Shown piece after piece: positions 19,070 through 31,091 of a stretch of 64,000 nucleotides of DNA. The stretch lies in contig JAJDYN010000032.1 in NCBI GenBank assembly GCA_022825135.1, positions 1 to 64,000 of the forward strand. Reading direction: 5' to 3'. Each line of letters starts with the position of its first letter. The stretch's first letter is position 1. A model generated the notes under the pieces. That model saw nothing but the letters and a program-made list of their open reading frames with translations. It did not search any database and was not told the origin of the DNA. The translations under genes and the position numbers were made by a program. The DNA is from Gemmatimonadota bacterium (GTDB lineage: Bacteria > Gemmatimonadota > Gemmatimonadetes > Longimicrobiales > Gaopeijiaceae).

Positions 19070-20394
19070 TGGCGGTCGACGACTTCGAACCGGCGGCCGA
19101 CATCTTCGGCGAGCGACGGGCGCTCGTGCTCGACGAGCTCGGAGACGCCGCCATGGTGCTGACCGCGGCGGCGGACGCGTGCCGGCGGGGCGCCGATCCC
19201 TCCCCCTACCGCCCGGACTCCGAGTTCTTCTATCTGACCGGCTTCACCGAGCCCGGAAGCGTCCTGGTCCTGCGCGGATTCGCCGAATCGAGGCGCTCGG
19301 TGCTCTTCGTTCGGCCGCGTGACGAGACGGCGGAACTCTGGGGCGGGAAGCGGCTCGGCCCCGAGGCTGCCCGCGAGCGATTGGGCGTCGATGCCTGCCA
19401 TCCCCTGGCCGAACTCGGGGAGGAGCTCGGTATCCTGCTCAAGGGAGCGAGCCACGTCTTCTTCCGGCTGGGGTCGGATCCCTGGGCGGACCGGCTGGTG
19501 CGAGGCGCACTGGCGCATGCCCGCGCCCGCGGGGCGCGAAAAGGGTCGGGGCCGCGCGGCGTCATCGACCCGGGCGGGATTCTGGACGAGATGCGGCTCC
19601 GCAAGGACGCCTGGGAGGTCGAGTCGCTGCGGAACGCGGCCGCGCTGACGATCACGGGGCACCGCGCGCTCGCCGCGGAGCTTCGACCGGGGGTGGGCGA
19701 GTGGGAGCTGCAGGCGGCCATCGAAGCGGTGTTCCGCCGCCACCGTGGGGCGACTCCCGCGTATCCGTCCATCGTTGCGTCGGGCGCCAATGCCCGCGTG
19801 CTCCACTACTCGGAGAACCGGAGCCGGGCGTGGGCGGGCGAACTGGTTCTCGTGGACGCGGCCGCGGAACTCGGCCACTACTGTGCCGACGTGACCCGAA
19901 CCTACCCGGTGGACGGGCGCTTCACCCCGGAGCAGCGGGCCGTCTACGAGATCGTGGACGAAGCGCGGGCGACCGCGATTGCCGCCGCGGCCCCGGGCGT
20001 GCCGGTGAGCTCGGTGCACGGGGCCGCGTGCGCGGTCCTGGCCAGCGGGCTGGCGTCGCTCGGCGTCCCGGCCGCGAACGGTGGAAAGCCGGAGGGGAGC
20101 GCGGCCCTTCGCCGGTTCTTCCCGCACCAGACCTCCCACTGGCTCGGGCTCGAGACCCACGACGTCGGCGACTACGCCATCGATGGCAGGTCCCGGCCAC
20201 TCGAGGAGGGGATGGTGTTCACGGTCGAGCCGGGCCTCTACTTCTCCGAGGACGCCGAGGGATCCGCGGCCCGCTTCGCCGGAATCGGCATCCGCATCGA
20301 GGACGACGTGCTTGTGACCGCCTCGGGGACGGAGAACCTCACCGCGGACCTGCCCACGGAGGTGGGTGCCGTGGAGGCGCTGGTGGGTGAGTGA
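19069..20394 (+). CDS. pepP: Xaa-Pro aminopeptidase, M24B family
   Basis: A 441-residue enzyme with the aminopeptidase-P N-terminal domain (FFYLTGFTEPGSVLVLRGF near residue 57) and a pita-bread catalytic domain. All five dinuclear metal ligands can be placed: D263 (LVDAAAE), D274 (DVTRTYPV), H357 (SHWLGLETHDVG), E387 (TVEPGLYF) and E411 (IRIEDDV). It removes N-terminal residues before proline in the cytoplasm. The ATG at 19069 overlaps the previous stop as TGATG. The symbol is by family match to E. coli PepP. Confidence 0.95.
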   Translation: MAVDDFEPAADIFGERRALVLDELGDAAMVLTAAADACRRGADPSPYRPDSEFFYLTGFTEPGSVLVLRGFAESRRSVLFVRPRDETAELWGGKRLGPEAARERLGVDACHPLAELGEELGILLKGASHVFFRLGSDPWADRLVRGALAHARARGARKGSGPRGVIDPGGILDEMRLRKDAWEVESLRNAAALTITGHRALAAELRPGVGEWELQAAIEAVFRRHRGATPAYPSIVASGANARVLHYSENRSRAWAGELVLVDAAAELGHYCADVTRTYPVDGRFTPEQRAVYEIVDEARATAIAAAAPGVPVSSVHGAACAVLASGLASLGVPAANGGKPEGSAALRRFFPHQTSHWLGLETHDVGDYAIDGRSRPLEEGMVFTVEPGLYFSEDAEGSAARFAGIGIRIEDDVLVTASGTENLTADLPTEVGAVEALVGE

Positions 20395-20446
20395 TGAGTG
20401 AGGTGCGAACCGGCTTCTGCCGGACGCCAGCCCTGGCGGCGGCAAC

Positions 20447-20463
20447 CCTGACGTGACGTCAGG
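20447..20463 (+). promoter_or_regulatory. Perfect inverted repeat over the MTHFR-like gene start
   Basis: CCTGACG-TGA-CGTCAGG is a 7-bp perfect inverted repeat with a 3-base centre. It covers the GTG chosen as the start (20453). It could be an operator or a start-masking hairpin. If translation begins at the in-frame GTG at 20468 the repeat lies just upstream of the gene. Confidence 0.45.
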
Positions 20464-21349
20464 CTTAGTGGAGACCGGGCGGGAAGTGCGCGACAGCGGG
20501 TTGCTGGCCCGCCTGCGCGCTCCGGAGCCGACCATCACCGTCGAGCTGCGGCCGCCCCGCAGCGGGCTGTCCTACGCAGCGGGGATGGATGCCTGGATCG
20601 ACATGTACCACACACTCGAGCGGCTGGCGCGCGACGACCGCTACATCTTCCTCACCGACAACGCGGTCGATTCCGCCGAGGAGGAGAGCCTCGGCCACGT
20701 TGCCGCCAACCTGGCGCGCGGGGTTCCGGCCTCGCGCATCATCCCCTTCCTCACCGCCAAGCACTCCCTGGACTACTGCATGATGTTCGCCCGGCGCGCG
20801 GTCTCAAACGGCTGCAAGGCTCTCGCCGTGGTGGGCGGCGACACCACCGGGCCCCCTGCGCGCTGCGTCGAGCACGGGTACCAGTTGCGCGACTTCATCC
20901 GGTGCGAGTTCCCGTCGCTGACGCTGGGCGGGTGGGCGAATCCGCACGCGGACCCGGCCGTTCAGGTCGACTACATCGCGCGCGGCGACTTCGAAGCCGA
21001 CTTCTTCCTGACCCAGATCGTGTCGCACCACTCGCTGCCCCTCGTGGAGCGGTTTCTGGAGGAGCTGGACCGCCGGGACGTCGGCATCCCCGCCATTTTC
21101 GGGGTCTTCTTCTACCGCAGCGCGAATCCGGGCACCCTGCGTCGGCTCAGCCGGTTTCTCCCGATTCCGGCCGAGGAGATCACGCGTGATTTCGCGGCCG
21201 GCGCGAGTGCCGCGGAGGTCTGCGCACGCAGCATCCGGGCGCTGCGGGAAGCCGGGGCGTCGAACATCTACGTGGCGAATCTGGGATTCCGGAGCGTGGA
21301 CCGACGCTATCGGGCGATCATGCGGGCGCTGGAGGGGATGGGGGACTGA
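20453..21349 (+). CDS. Methylenetetrahydrofolate reductase-like flavoprotein
   Basis: A 298-residue TIM-barrel protein with the MTHFR order of motifs: TITVELRPPRSG near residue 29, FLTDNAVDSAEEES (in place of VTDNGG-like), IIPFLTAKHSLDYCMMFARR near 100, LAVVGGDTTG near 124, the acidic/aromatic ADFFLTQIV, and a C-terminal GASNIYVANLGF. It is divergent from E. coli MetF and may act on a different one-carbon substrate. The start is GTG 20453 or GTG 20468; an inverted repeat covers this region. It is convergent with the photolyase gene and lies near metH and a second MTHFR module, pointing to one-carbon metabolism. Confidence 0.75.
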   Translation: MTSGLVETGREVRDSGLLARLRAPEPTITVELRPPRSGLSYAAGMDAWIDMYHTLERLARDDRYIFLTDNAVDSAEEESLGHVAANLARGVPASRIIPFLTAKHSLDYCMMFARRAVSNGCKALAVVGGDTTGPPARCVEHGYQLRDFIRCEFPSLTLGGWANPHADPAVQVDYIARGDFEADFFLTQIVSHHSLPLVERFLEELDRRDVGIPAIFGVFFYRSANPGTLRRLSRFLPIPAEEITRDFAAGASAAEVCARSIRALREAGASNIYVANLGFRSVDRRYRAIMRALEGMGD

Positions 21350-21354
21350 GGGGC

Positions 21355-21375
21355 GCGCACCGAAAAATGGTGCGC
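21355..21375. terminator. Hairpin between convergent genes (A/T-loop type)
   Basis: GCGCACC, loop GAAAAAT, GGTGCGC: a perfect 7-bp stem located 6 bases after the MTHFR-like stop and about 38 bases after the photolyase stop on the other strand. There is no U-tract after the stem; the A-run is in the loop. A bidirectional terminator role is inferred from position. A similar hairpin is found at 54906-54928. Confidence 0.5.
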
Positions 21376-21412
21376 AGCGCTCACGCGTTACCCGGCGCTT
21401 CGCCGACTTTTC

Positions 21413-22897
21413 CTACGGGCCCGCGTACTTTTCGATGTACCCGCGCACGCGGTACTTCCTCGCCGTGTTGGCCGAACTCATGTAGCGGATCTTGCCGAAT
21501 ACAGGGCGCTCGGGGCCCCAGGCGCGGTCGTGGAGGCCGAGGATCCAGAGGATGCCGGTGTATGAGTTGGGATCGCGTCCGTCGAGCGCGTACTTGTCGT
21601 TGAGCTCGATCATGATGCGCAGCGCCTCGCGCGGGCTCTCGCTCCACTCCAGGATCTTCTTGCCCCAGAGCATGCGCAGGTAGTTGTGGATGCGGCCCTC
21701 CGCCCGAAGCTGGTTCTGGGCGGCGTTCCACAGAGGGTCGTGTGTGCGCGCGCGTTCGAGGTCGTCGAGTCCGTAGGTGGACTCCCGGAGGTCGGAGGCG
21801 TGCTCGGCCAGCGTCTTCCGGGCCCATTCGGGCAACGCCTCGTACGCATCGTAGCGGTCGACATGGAGGCATCGACCGAACCCGAGCTCACGCCATGTAA
21901 CCAGTTGATCCAAAAACGCTTCCGCGCTCTCGCTCATGCCCCACCAACCGGCGCGTCGTCCGCTGGCGCGGGGCGATATCCGGGCAGGAGTCCATCCCTC
22001 GTGCGCCGCGATGCGAACGAACACCTCATGCGCCGAGACATGGCCGAAGTGGAGGTAGGGGGAGAGCCGGCTGGTTGCATCTCGCTCAGGGTGGTTGCCG
22101 TCGCTGGCGTAGCGGTCGAGAGCGCCCTCGACGAAGGCGGTGAGTCGTTCCGCCGCGGCCTCCGAGCCGCCGCGCACGTCTGCCGGGGGGACCGAGTGAT
22201 CGATGGGAAGGTGGGCGATGAGGGCGTCCGGCTCGCTCAGGTCGGCCGGCGGCCATCGCTCCAGGATGGCGGAGGGAACGTGTCGCCGCGCGCGTCGGGC
22301 CTCGCGCACCCCTGGAGCCCCGATGCCCATCGGCAGGAGGCGCAGCGGGTCGGGGTGGGGAGCCGCCTTCAGGTGGCCAGGGAGCTGTCGCTGCAGGAAC
22401 CGTCGAAATGCGTACGCTGTTGCGAAGGGGCCGTCCGTGGCTCGAAGGGGAAGCAGGCCGTTGCTGTCTATCGCCTCGACGCGCAACGGAATCCGTTGCG
22501 CAACCGCGTTTACCATCCGGGGGAGGAAGAAGGCGGGAAAGTCGTCGGTGACGATGACGGCCGCATGCTCCGCGAGAGCCTCGACGAGTCCCTTGCCGGC
22601 GCCATCCCGGGGCTCGACGTAGGGGTAGCAGGCGATGCCGCGTTCCGCCAGGCGCGCCTCGTTGTCGATCATCCCGTCGATGACGAACCGGTGAAGGCGA
22701 TCCGACGCCCATCGGTACCCGGCGCGCAGCGGCTCCAGCACGAGGAGCGGGAGTCCGTGTCCGAGGCTCAACTCCACAGCCCGCTGGAGCCCGAAGTTCC
22801 AGCGTGTCCTTCGCGCGCCGATCATCCAGTAGAGGATGAATGAGCCGCCGGCGGCTGCGGGGGCGTCGTTGCAGTGCCTGATGCGGACTGCGGGCAC
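21413..22897 (-). CDS. phrB: Class II CPD photolyase (deoxyribodipyrimidine photo-lyase)
   Basis: A 494-residue FAD photolyase. The N-terminus matches class II enzymes (VRIRHCNDAP, FILYWMIGARRTRWN). The FAD/DNA-binding end carries the class II hallmarks WNAAQNQLRAEGRIHNYLRM, WGKKILEWSESP, LNDKYALDGRDPNSYTGI, GLHDRAWG and FGKIRYMSSANTARKY. It repairs UV-induced cyclobutane pyrimidine dimers using light. The GTG at 22897 was chosen because the family N-terminal motif begins right after it. The frame stays open up to 25012, but that part is antisense to the permease gene and is not this protein. It follows the permease stop by 98 bases on the same strand. Confidence 0.93.
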   Translation of the reverse strand: MPAVRIRHCNDAPAAAGGSFILYWMIGARRTRWNFGLQRAVELSLGHGLPLLVLEPLRAGYRWASDRLHRFVIDGMIDNEARLAERGIACYPYVEPRDGAGKGLVEALAEHAAVIVTDDFPAFFLPRMVNAVAQRIPLRVEAIDSNGLLPLRATDGPFATAYAFRRFLQRQLPGHLKAAPHPDPLRLLPMGIGAPGVREARRARRHVPSAILERWPPADLSEPDALIAHLPIDHSVPPADVRGGSEAAAERLTAFVEGALDRYASDGNHPERDATSRLSPYLHFGHVSAHEVFVRIAAHEGWTPARISPRASGRRAGWWGMSESAEAFLDQLVTWRELGFGRCLHVDRYDAYEALPEWARKTLAEHASDLRESTYGLDDLERARTHDPLWNAAQNQLRAEGRIHNYLRMLWGKKILEWSESPREALRIMIELNDKYALDGRDPNSYTGILWILGLHDRAWGPERPVFGKIRYMSSANTARKYRVRGYIEKYAGP

Positions 22898-22995
22898 GGG
22901 CGAGTGTCGGGGTCCGGGTTCCGCGTCGCCATCGTTTGGGAATGGGGCGTTCGTGCCCGTTCCGCCGGATGGATGCAGGGGCACCCGTGTCGGCC

Positions 22996-25308
22996 CTACG
23001 TCGCCGTCGCCGACGGATCGCCTCCGTCCGGCGCCTTCGACCGCCGCCCTCCCCCTCGAGAGGCCGCCAGCAGATCCTTGCCGGTGCGGACCAGGGCGGA
23101 GCGCGGAGCGCTGCCGATCAGGATCAGGGGCTTCCCGGACCCCACGGCGACCGCGTGCGGGATGCCGCGCAGGCTCCGCCGCCCATTGGCTTCGGTGCGC
23201 ATTCCCAGGACGACGAGGTCGGAGGTGCGGGCATGCCGGATGATGGTTTCTTCCGGGTACGCGGCGGTTTCGACGACCACTTCGTAGGGACCCGTGGCCT
23301 CGTCGCGCACCATTCTGTGGATCTCGCGCTCGAAACGGAGGCGTTCCTCCTTCGACGCCGAGGGAAGCACCGTGGACAGGTAGGTGATGGATCGTCCCCT
23401 GGTGCGCGCAAGACTGGCGAGCAGGCGGACCCTCGGGCGGCTGTGGCTTCGGCGCCCTCCGAGGGGCACCAGCACCTTCTCGGCGTCGTCCATGGACCAG
23501 CCCGACGGCGTGCGCGCCACCACGACGTCGCAGCCGATCCCGGCCATGCGCCGCTCCAGCGCGGATTCGACGAGCGGATCGGAGAGATTGGGAAGGCCCA
23601 GGAGCACCGTCTCGCACCGATGTTCCTCCGCCACCCGGGCGATCTCGGTCCAGGGATCGGGGGCGATGGTGAAGAGGATTTCCGCGATCAGCGAATGCTC
23701 CAGGCTGTGCAACACGGACTTGCCCAGCACGGCCTGGGCGTCGATGATCCGGGATTCGGGCGCGGACGCCGTGTCCGGGGGCGAGAGAACCGTGAGAAGC
23801 AGCACGCGGCCCGAGCCCGGTGTGCGCAGGGTGCCGGCGATGTCCACGAGTCTCGCGGCGTTGGCCGGATTGGCGATGGGAGCGAGCACCAGCGGACTCC
23901 GTCCCCGGAGCAGCGTGAGGTGGGGATGCGTGGCTTCCGCCGACACATCGGTAAGGCGTGCGGCGGGCGCCAGGAGGGTGAGGTAGAACGCGGTGCCGAT
24001 GGCGATCCAGGTCATCACGATGCTGCCCGCAAAGGGCACTGCGAAGATCTGGAAGGCCGCGAGCGATGCGCAGAACAGCCCGCCCACGAGCGGCAGGAAG
24101 GGGACGCGCCCCGACGCCGAGCGGTACTCCACCAGCACCGCCGCGACGTGCACCATGGCGAAGGAGATGAGGAAGATGAGGCTCGAGGCCGCTCCGGCGG
24201 CCGGCACCTCGCCGACGGCGAGTGCGATCACCGCCACCACCGTGCCGGTGACCACGACCGCCGTCGCGGGCGTGCCGCTCGACCCCCGCATTCGGGCCAG
24301 CCGGCGGGGCAGGGTACGGTCGCGGGCCATGGCGAAGGCCACCCGCGACGCGCCCAGGAGGTTGGCCTGGAGCGCCGAGAGCATCGACAGGATGCCCGCG
24401 CCGATGACCAGCCAGTAGCCCGCCACCCCCATGTACTCCTCGACCGCGGCCGCCACCAGACCTTCCGGGTTGGCCGCCGCCACCGCCGCCCCCCCGCCCG
24501 CCCCCGCCGGTGTCCCCACCGTGGCGAACAGGAAGAGCATGGGCAGGTAGAGCGCGAGCGCGATGCCGAGCGAGAGGTACATGGCGCGCGGCAGGGTCCG
24601 CTGCGGATCGCGCACCTCCCCTCCCACCGCGGCGATCAGGTCGAATCCCTGGAGCGCGATGAACGTGTAGCCCATGGCCCGCACCACCCCGCCCGCCCCC
24701 TCCGTGAAGAACGGGTTGAGCCGATCCGCCAGCTCGCCCGGCGACCCGGTGCCCCACGCCCACGCCCCCCCGGCGATGACCACGGCGAACACCACCACCT
24801 TGCCGATGGTCTCCGCGGTGCCGCCCCCCGCCGCGCGCCGGACCAGCGCCAGCATGTAGGCGCCGATGGCGACCGCGGCCGCGGCCAGGCGGGCGGTGTC
24901 GCCGCCCAGCCGGGTTTCCGCCAGCTGCGGCAGGGCGCGCAGCAGCCCCTCCATGAAGAAAGCCGCGAACCCGAGCGCATACAGCACCCCGGCCACGATG
25001 GAGGCGAACCACACCACCCAGCCGACCACGAAGGCCAGCTCGATGGAGAAGACGTTCTTGGCGTAAGTGTAGGTGCCGCCGGACTCGGGGAAGCGGCGGG
25101 ACAGGCGGGCGAAGCTGGCCGCGGTGAGCAGGGCGATGCCGCCGTTCAGTGCGAAGGAGACCATGGCGCCCGGCCCGGCGACCGAGAAGGCGGTGCCCGC
25201 GAGCGCGAGGATCCCCCCGCCCACGATGGCGCCCACCCCCAGGATGGTGGCGCCGAACAACCCCATGTGCCGTTCCTGAACCTGCACCGCATCCTCCATG
25301 TTTTGCAT
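22996..25308 (-). CDS. APC-family amino acid permease fused to two USP-like domains
   Basis: A 770-residue protein. Residues about 15-460 form a 12-helix APC transporter (LGVGAIVGGGILALAGTAFS, the conserved GFDLIAAVGGEVRDPQRTLP). The remaining 300 residues form two universal-stress-protein-like alpha/beta domains (LAPIANPANAARLVD near 470; KVLVPLGGRRSHSRPRVRLL near 620, ending VVLGMRTEANGRRSL and PLILIGSAP). Similar fusions exist in known APC transporters; the USP part likely binds a nucleotide and regulates transport. The start at 25308 is used; ATG 25299 is also possible. It lies downstream of the metH and methyltransferase-MTHFR genes, which suggests an amino acid, possibly methionine, as substrate (inferred). 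Confidence 0.9.
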   Translation of the reverse strand: MQNMEDAVQVQERHMGLFGATILGVGAIVGGGILALAGTAFSVAGPGAMVSFALNGGIALLTAASFARLSRRFPESGGTYTYAKNVFSIELAFVVGWVVWFASIVAGVLYALGFAAFFMEGLLRALPQLAETRLGGDTARLAAAAVAIGAYMLALVRRAAGGGTAETIGKVVVFAVVIAGGAWAWGTGSPGELADRLNPFFTEGAGGVVRAMGYTFIALQGFDLIAAVGGEVRDPQRTLPRAMYLSLGIALALYLPMLFLFATVGTPAGAGGGAAVAAANPEGLVAAAVEEYMGVAGYWLVIGAGILSMLSALQANLLGASRVAFAMARDRTLPRRLARMRGSSGTPATAVVVTGTVVAVIALAVGEVPAAGAASSLIFLISFAMVHVAAVLVEYRSASGRVPFLPLVGGLFCASLAAFQIFAVPFAGSIVMTWIAIGTAFYLTLLAPAARLTDVSAEATHPHLTLLRGRSPLVLAPIANPANAARLVDIAGTLRTPGSGRVLLLTVLSPPDTASAPESRIIDAQAVLGKSVLHSLEHSLIAEILFTIAPDPWTEIARVAEEHRCETVLLGLPNLSDPLVESALERRMAGIGCDVVVARTPSGWSMDDAEKVLVPLGGRRSHSRPRVRLLASLARTRGRSITYLSTVLPSASKEERLRFEREIHRMVRDEATGPYEVVVETAAYPEETIIRHARTSDLVVLGMRTEANGRRSLRGIPHAVAVGSGKPLILIGSAPRSALVRTGKDLLAASRGGGRRSKAPDGGDPSATAT

Positions 25309-25311
25309 ACC

Positions 25312-25329
25312 CGGGGCGAATCGGCCCCG
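25312..25329. other. Short GC hairpin between methyltransferase-MTHFR and permease genes
   Basis: CGGGGC, loop GAATCG, GCCCCG: a perfect 6-bp stem that fills the 22-base gap between the two minus-strand genes. It could attenuate or modulate translation of the permease, whose start is 3 bases away. Confidence 0.35.
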
Positions 25330-25330
25330 T

Positions 25331-27181
25331 CTATCCCCGCTCCGCTTCCAGCGACGCCAGCAGTTCGGACGCCCGGCTCAGGTCGTCGTCGGGGAGGCGG
25401 ATGCGCACCCCCCGCACCAGGTGCCGCACTCCGGCGTACATCTCGCGGGCGATCGCCAATCCTTCCGCGCGCGCGTGGGCCGGGCCGCTGCGCTCGGCGG
25501 CCCGCATCCGTTGCACGATCCTCTCCGGCACCTGCACGCCGGGCACCTCGTTGGCCATGAACTCGGCGTTGTGCAGGGAGGAGAGCGGCAGCAGGGTTGC
25601 GATCACCGGAATGTCGGTGCCGGCGCGCGCCAGGAAGTCCTCCAGGCGCTCGGGGTGGAAGAGCGGGCGCGTGACCGCGAAGTCCGCCCCCGCGTCCACC
25701 TTCCACCCGAAGCGGCTGAGCTCCAGGGCCTGGTCGATCGCGGCGTGGTCGAGCCCGACCCCCGCCACCAGCTCGGTGGGGGCGCCGATGTCGTTGCCGC
25801 CCGCGTCCAGGCCGCGGTTCAGGCGGTGCACCACGTTGACCAGACCGATGGAGTCGATGTCGGAAATCGCGGTGGAGTCGGCGTAGGGACCCAGGTCGGT
25901 CGACTCGCCGCTCGCGATCACGAGATTGCGGATGCCCGCGGCCGACGCTCCCAGCAGGTCGCTGATCATGCCGTGCATGTCGCGGTCGCGGCAGACGTAG
26001 CGCACCAGCGGCTCGATCCCCGCGCGGGCGCCGAGCAGCATGGCCGTGGTCAGGGCGTCCATGTGGGCCTGTCCGCGCGTGCCGCCGACCACGAAGACGG
26101 CGTCCACGCCGCCGCGGGCGAGCGAGCGAACCCGGCGCGTGATCCCCTCCATGCGCCACCCGCGCGGGGCGGCTACCTGGACGGTGGTCACGAACCGGCC
26201 GGCCGCGAGCTTGCGTCCCCACGTCGACCGGTCGGCGAGCGGCACCGCCGGGCGTCCCCTGCGGGCGGCCGGTTCGGCGCGCGCGGCCACCCGGACGCGC
26301 GCCGGCTGCACGCTGGCCACGTGGTCGCGGATCCTGCGCACGTGGGCGGCGGTGGTCCCGCAGCATCCCCCCACGAAGCGCGCGCCGGCGGCAATCAGGC
26401 GGCGGGCGTACTGGCCCATGTACTCCGGGCTGGCCATGTAGATCTGGCGGTTCTCGACCACGCGCGGCAGTCCGGCATTGGGCTGGGCGGAGGCGGGCAG
26501 CCCGGAGCTGGCGGCGAGGCGCTCCACCGCGTCCAGCATGATCGCCGGCCCCACCGAGCAGTTTATGCCGGCGACCTCCACCCCCCATTCCGCCATCGCC
26601 GCCCCGGCGGCTTCCATGGTCGTGCCCCCCGGGGTGGCGCCGTTCTCGCCGATGGTGACCTGGGCCAGCACCGGCAGGTCGGTGAGCGAGCGCACCGCCC
26701 GGAAGGCCGCCTCCAGCTCCCTCAGGTCGCTGAAGGTCTCCAGGCAGAACCCGTCCACGCCGCCGTCCAGCAGGCCCCGCGCCTGCCGCCGGAAGAACGC
26801 CACCGCCTCCTCGAAGGCCGTCGCTCCCCAGGGCTCGATGCGGATGCCGAGCGGGCCCATCGCACCTGCCACGGCGGCCCGCCCCGCCGCCGCCTCGCGC
26901 GCCAGCTCCGCTCCCGCCCGGTTGATGACCTCCGTGCGCTCATCGAGCCCGAACCCCGACAGCTTCACCGGATTGGCTCCGAAGGTGTTGGTCTCGAGGA
27001 TCTCGGCGCCGGCGTGCACGTACTCGTCATGAACCTCGCGCACCATCTCGGGTGTGGAGAGGTTCAGTTCGTCGTAGCATACGTTTACGAACACGCCTCT
27101 TCCGTAGAGCATCGTGCCCATGGCGCCGTCCACCACGTGGGCGCGCCCGTCGCCGATCAGGTCGCGCAGGGTCACGCTCAC
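25331..27181 (-). CDS. Bifunctional homocysteine S-methyltransferase / 5,10-methylenetetrahydrofolate reductase
   Basis: A 616-residue fusion like B. subtilis YitJ. Residues about 1-290 are a zinc-dependent homocysteine methyltransferase barrel (VVDGAMGTMLYGRGV, ETNTFGANPVKLS, GINCSVGP, and the Cys pair in VGGCCGTTAAHVRR near 272). After a linker, residues about 320-616 are an MTHFR domain (FVTTVQVAAPRGW, DAVFVVGG, WKVDAGADFAVTRPLFHPE, IPVIATLLPLSS). GTG 27181 has GGGAGG about 10 bases upstream and leaves a 55-base gap to metH; a longer frame would overlap metH. The product reduces methylene-THF and/or transfers a methyl to homocysteine for methionine synthesis. Confidence 0.92.
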   Translation of the reverse strand: MSVTLRDLIGDGRAHVVDGAMGTMLYGRGVFVNVCYDELNLSTPEMVREVHDEYVHAGAEILETNTFGANPVKLSGFGLDERTEVINRAGAELAREAAAGRAAVAGAMGPLGIRIEPWGATAFEEAVAFFRRQARGLLDGGVDGFCLETFSDLRELEAAFRAVRSLTDLPVLAQVTIGENGATPGGTTMEAAGAAMAEWGVEVAGINCSVGPAIMLDAVERLAASSGLPASAQPNAGLPRVVENRQIYMASPEYMGQYARRLIAAGARFVGGCCGTTAAHVRRIRDHVASVQPARVRVAARAEPAARRGRPAVPLADRSTWGRKLAAGRFVTTVQVAAPRGWRMEGITRRVRSLARGGVDAVFVVGGTRGQAHMDALTTAMLLGARAGIEPLVRYVCRDRDMHGMISDLLGASAAGIRNLVIASGESTDLGPYADSTAISDIDSIGLVNVVHRLNRGLDAGGNDIGAPTELVAGVGLDHAAIDQALELSRFGWKVDAGADFAVTRPLFHPERLEDFLARAGTDIPVIATLLPLSSLHNAEFMANEVPGVQVPERIVQRMRAAERSGPAHARAEGLAIAREMYAGVRHLVRGVRIRLPDDDLSRASELLASLEAERG

Positions 27182-27236
27182 GGGCGGTGCGCCTCCCGCG
27201 CCGGCCCGCGGCCGGTCCGGGCGCCCGGCGTCGCGG

Positions 27237-30968
<3,732 letters not shown>

Positions 30969-30974
30969 GGCGTC

Positions 30975-30980
30975 AGTATA
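30975..30980 (-). promoter_or_regulatory. Candidate -10 element of metH
   Basis: On the minus strand TATACT (one mismatch from TATAAT), inside the palindrome AGTATACT, lies only 6 bases before the metH ATG. If used, the transcript would be leaderless or start inside the gene, and the next in-frame ATG (30902) might be the real start. The -35 position is a poor match. Confidence 0.25.
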
Positions 30981-31091
30981 CTAACGGAACGCGTGTCCTG
31001 TACCGCAGCAACAGAGACCGGTCCGGCCAGGAACTTTCGGGTCGCGGGGCCGTTTACTCCAGGAACGCGTAATGCCAACCCCGGGAGGGTC

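Noticed and set aside
21413-25012. 1199-residue minus-strand open frame covering the photolyase and the region of the permease
   Set aside because: Only the last 494 residues show protein family features; the upstream part is another frame of the permease gene and is Gly/Arg/Ala-rich, typical of GC-rich shadow frames.
22936-25560. 874-residue plus-strand frame
   Set aside because: Antisense to the APC-USP permease; composition only.
30969-31091. Possible cobalamin, SAM or SAH riboswitch upstream of metH
   Set aside because: No B12-box-like or SAM-riboswitch core motif was seen in the leader.
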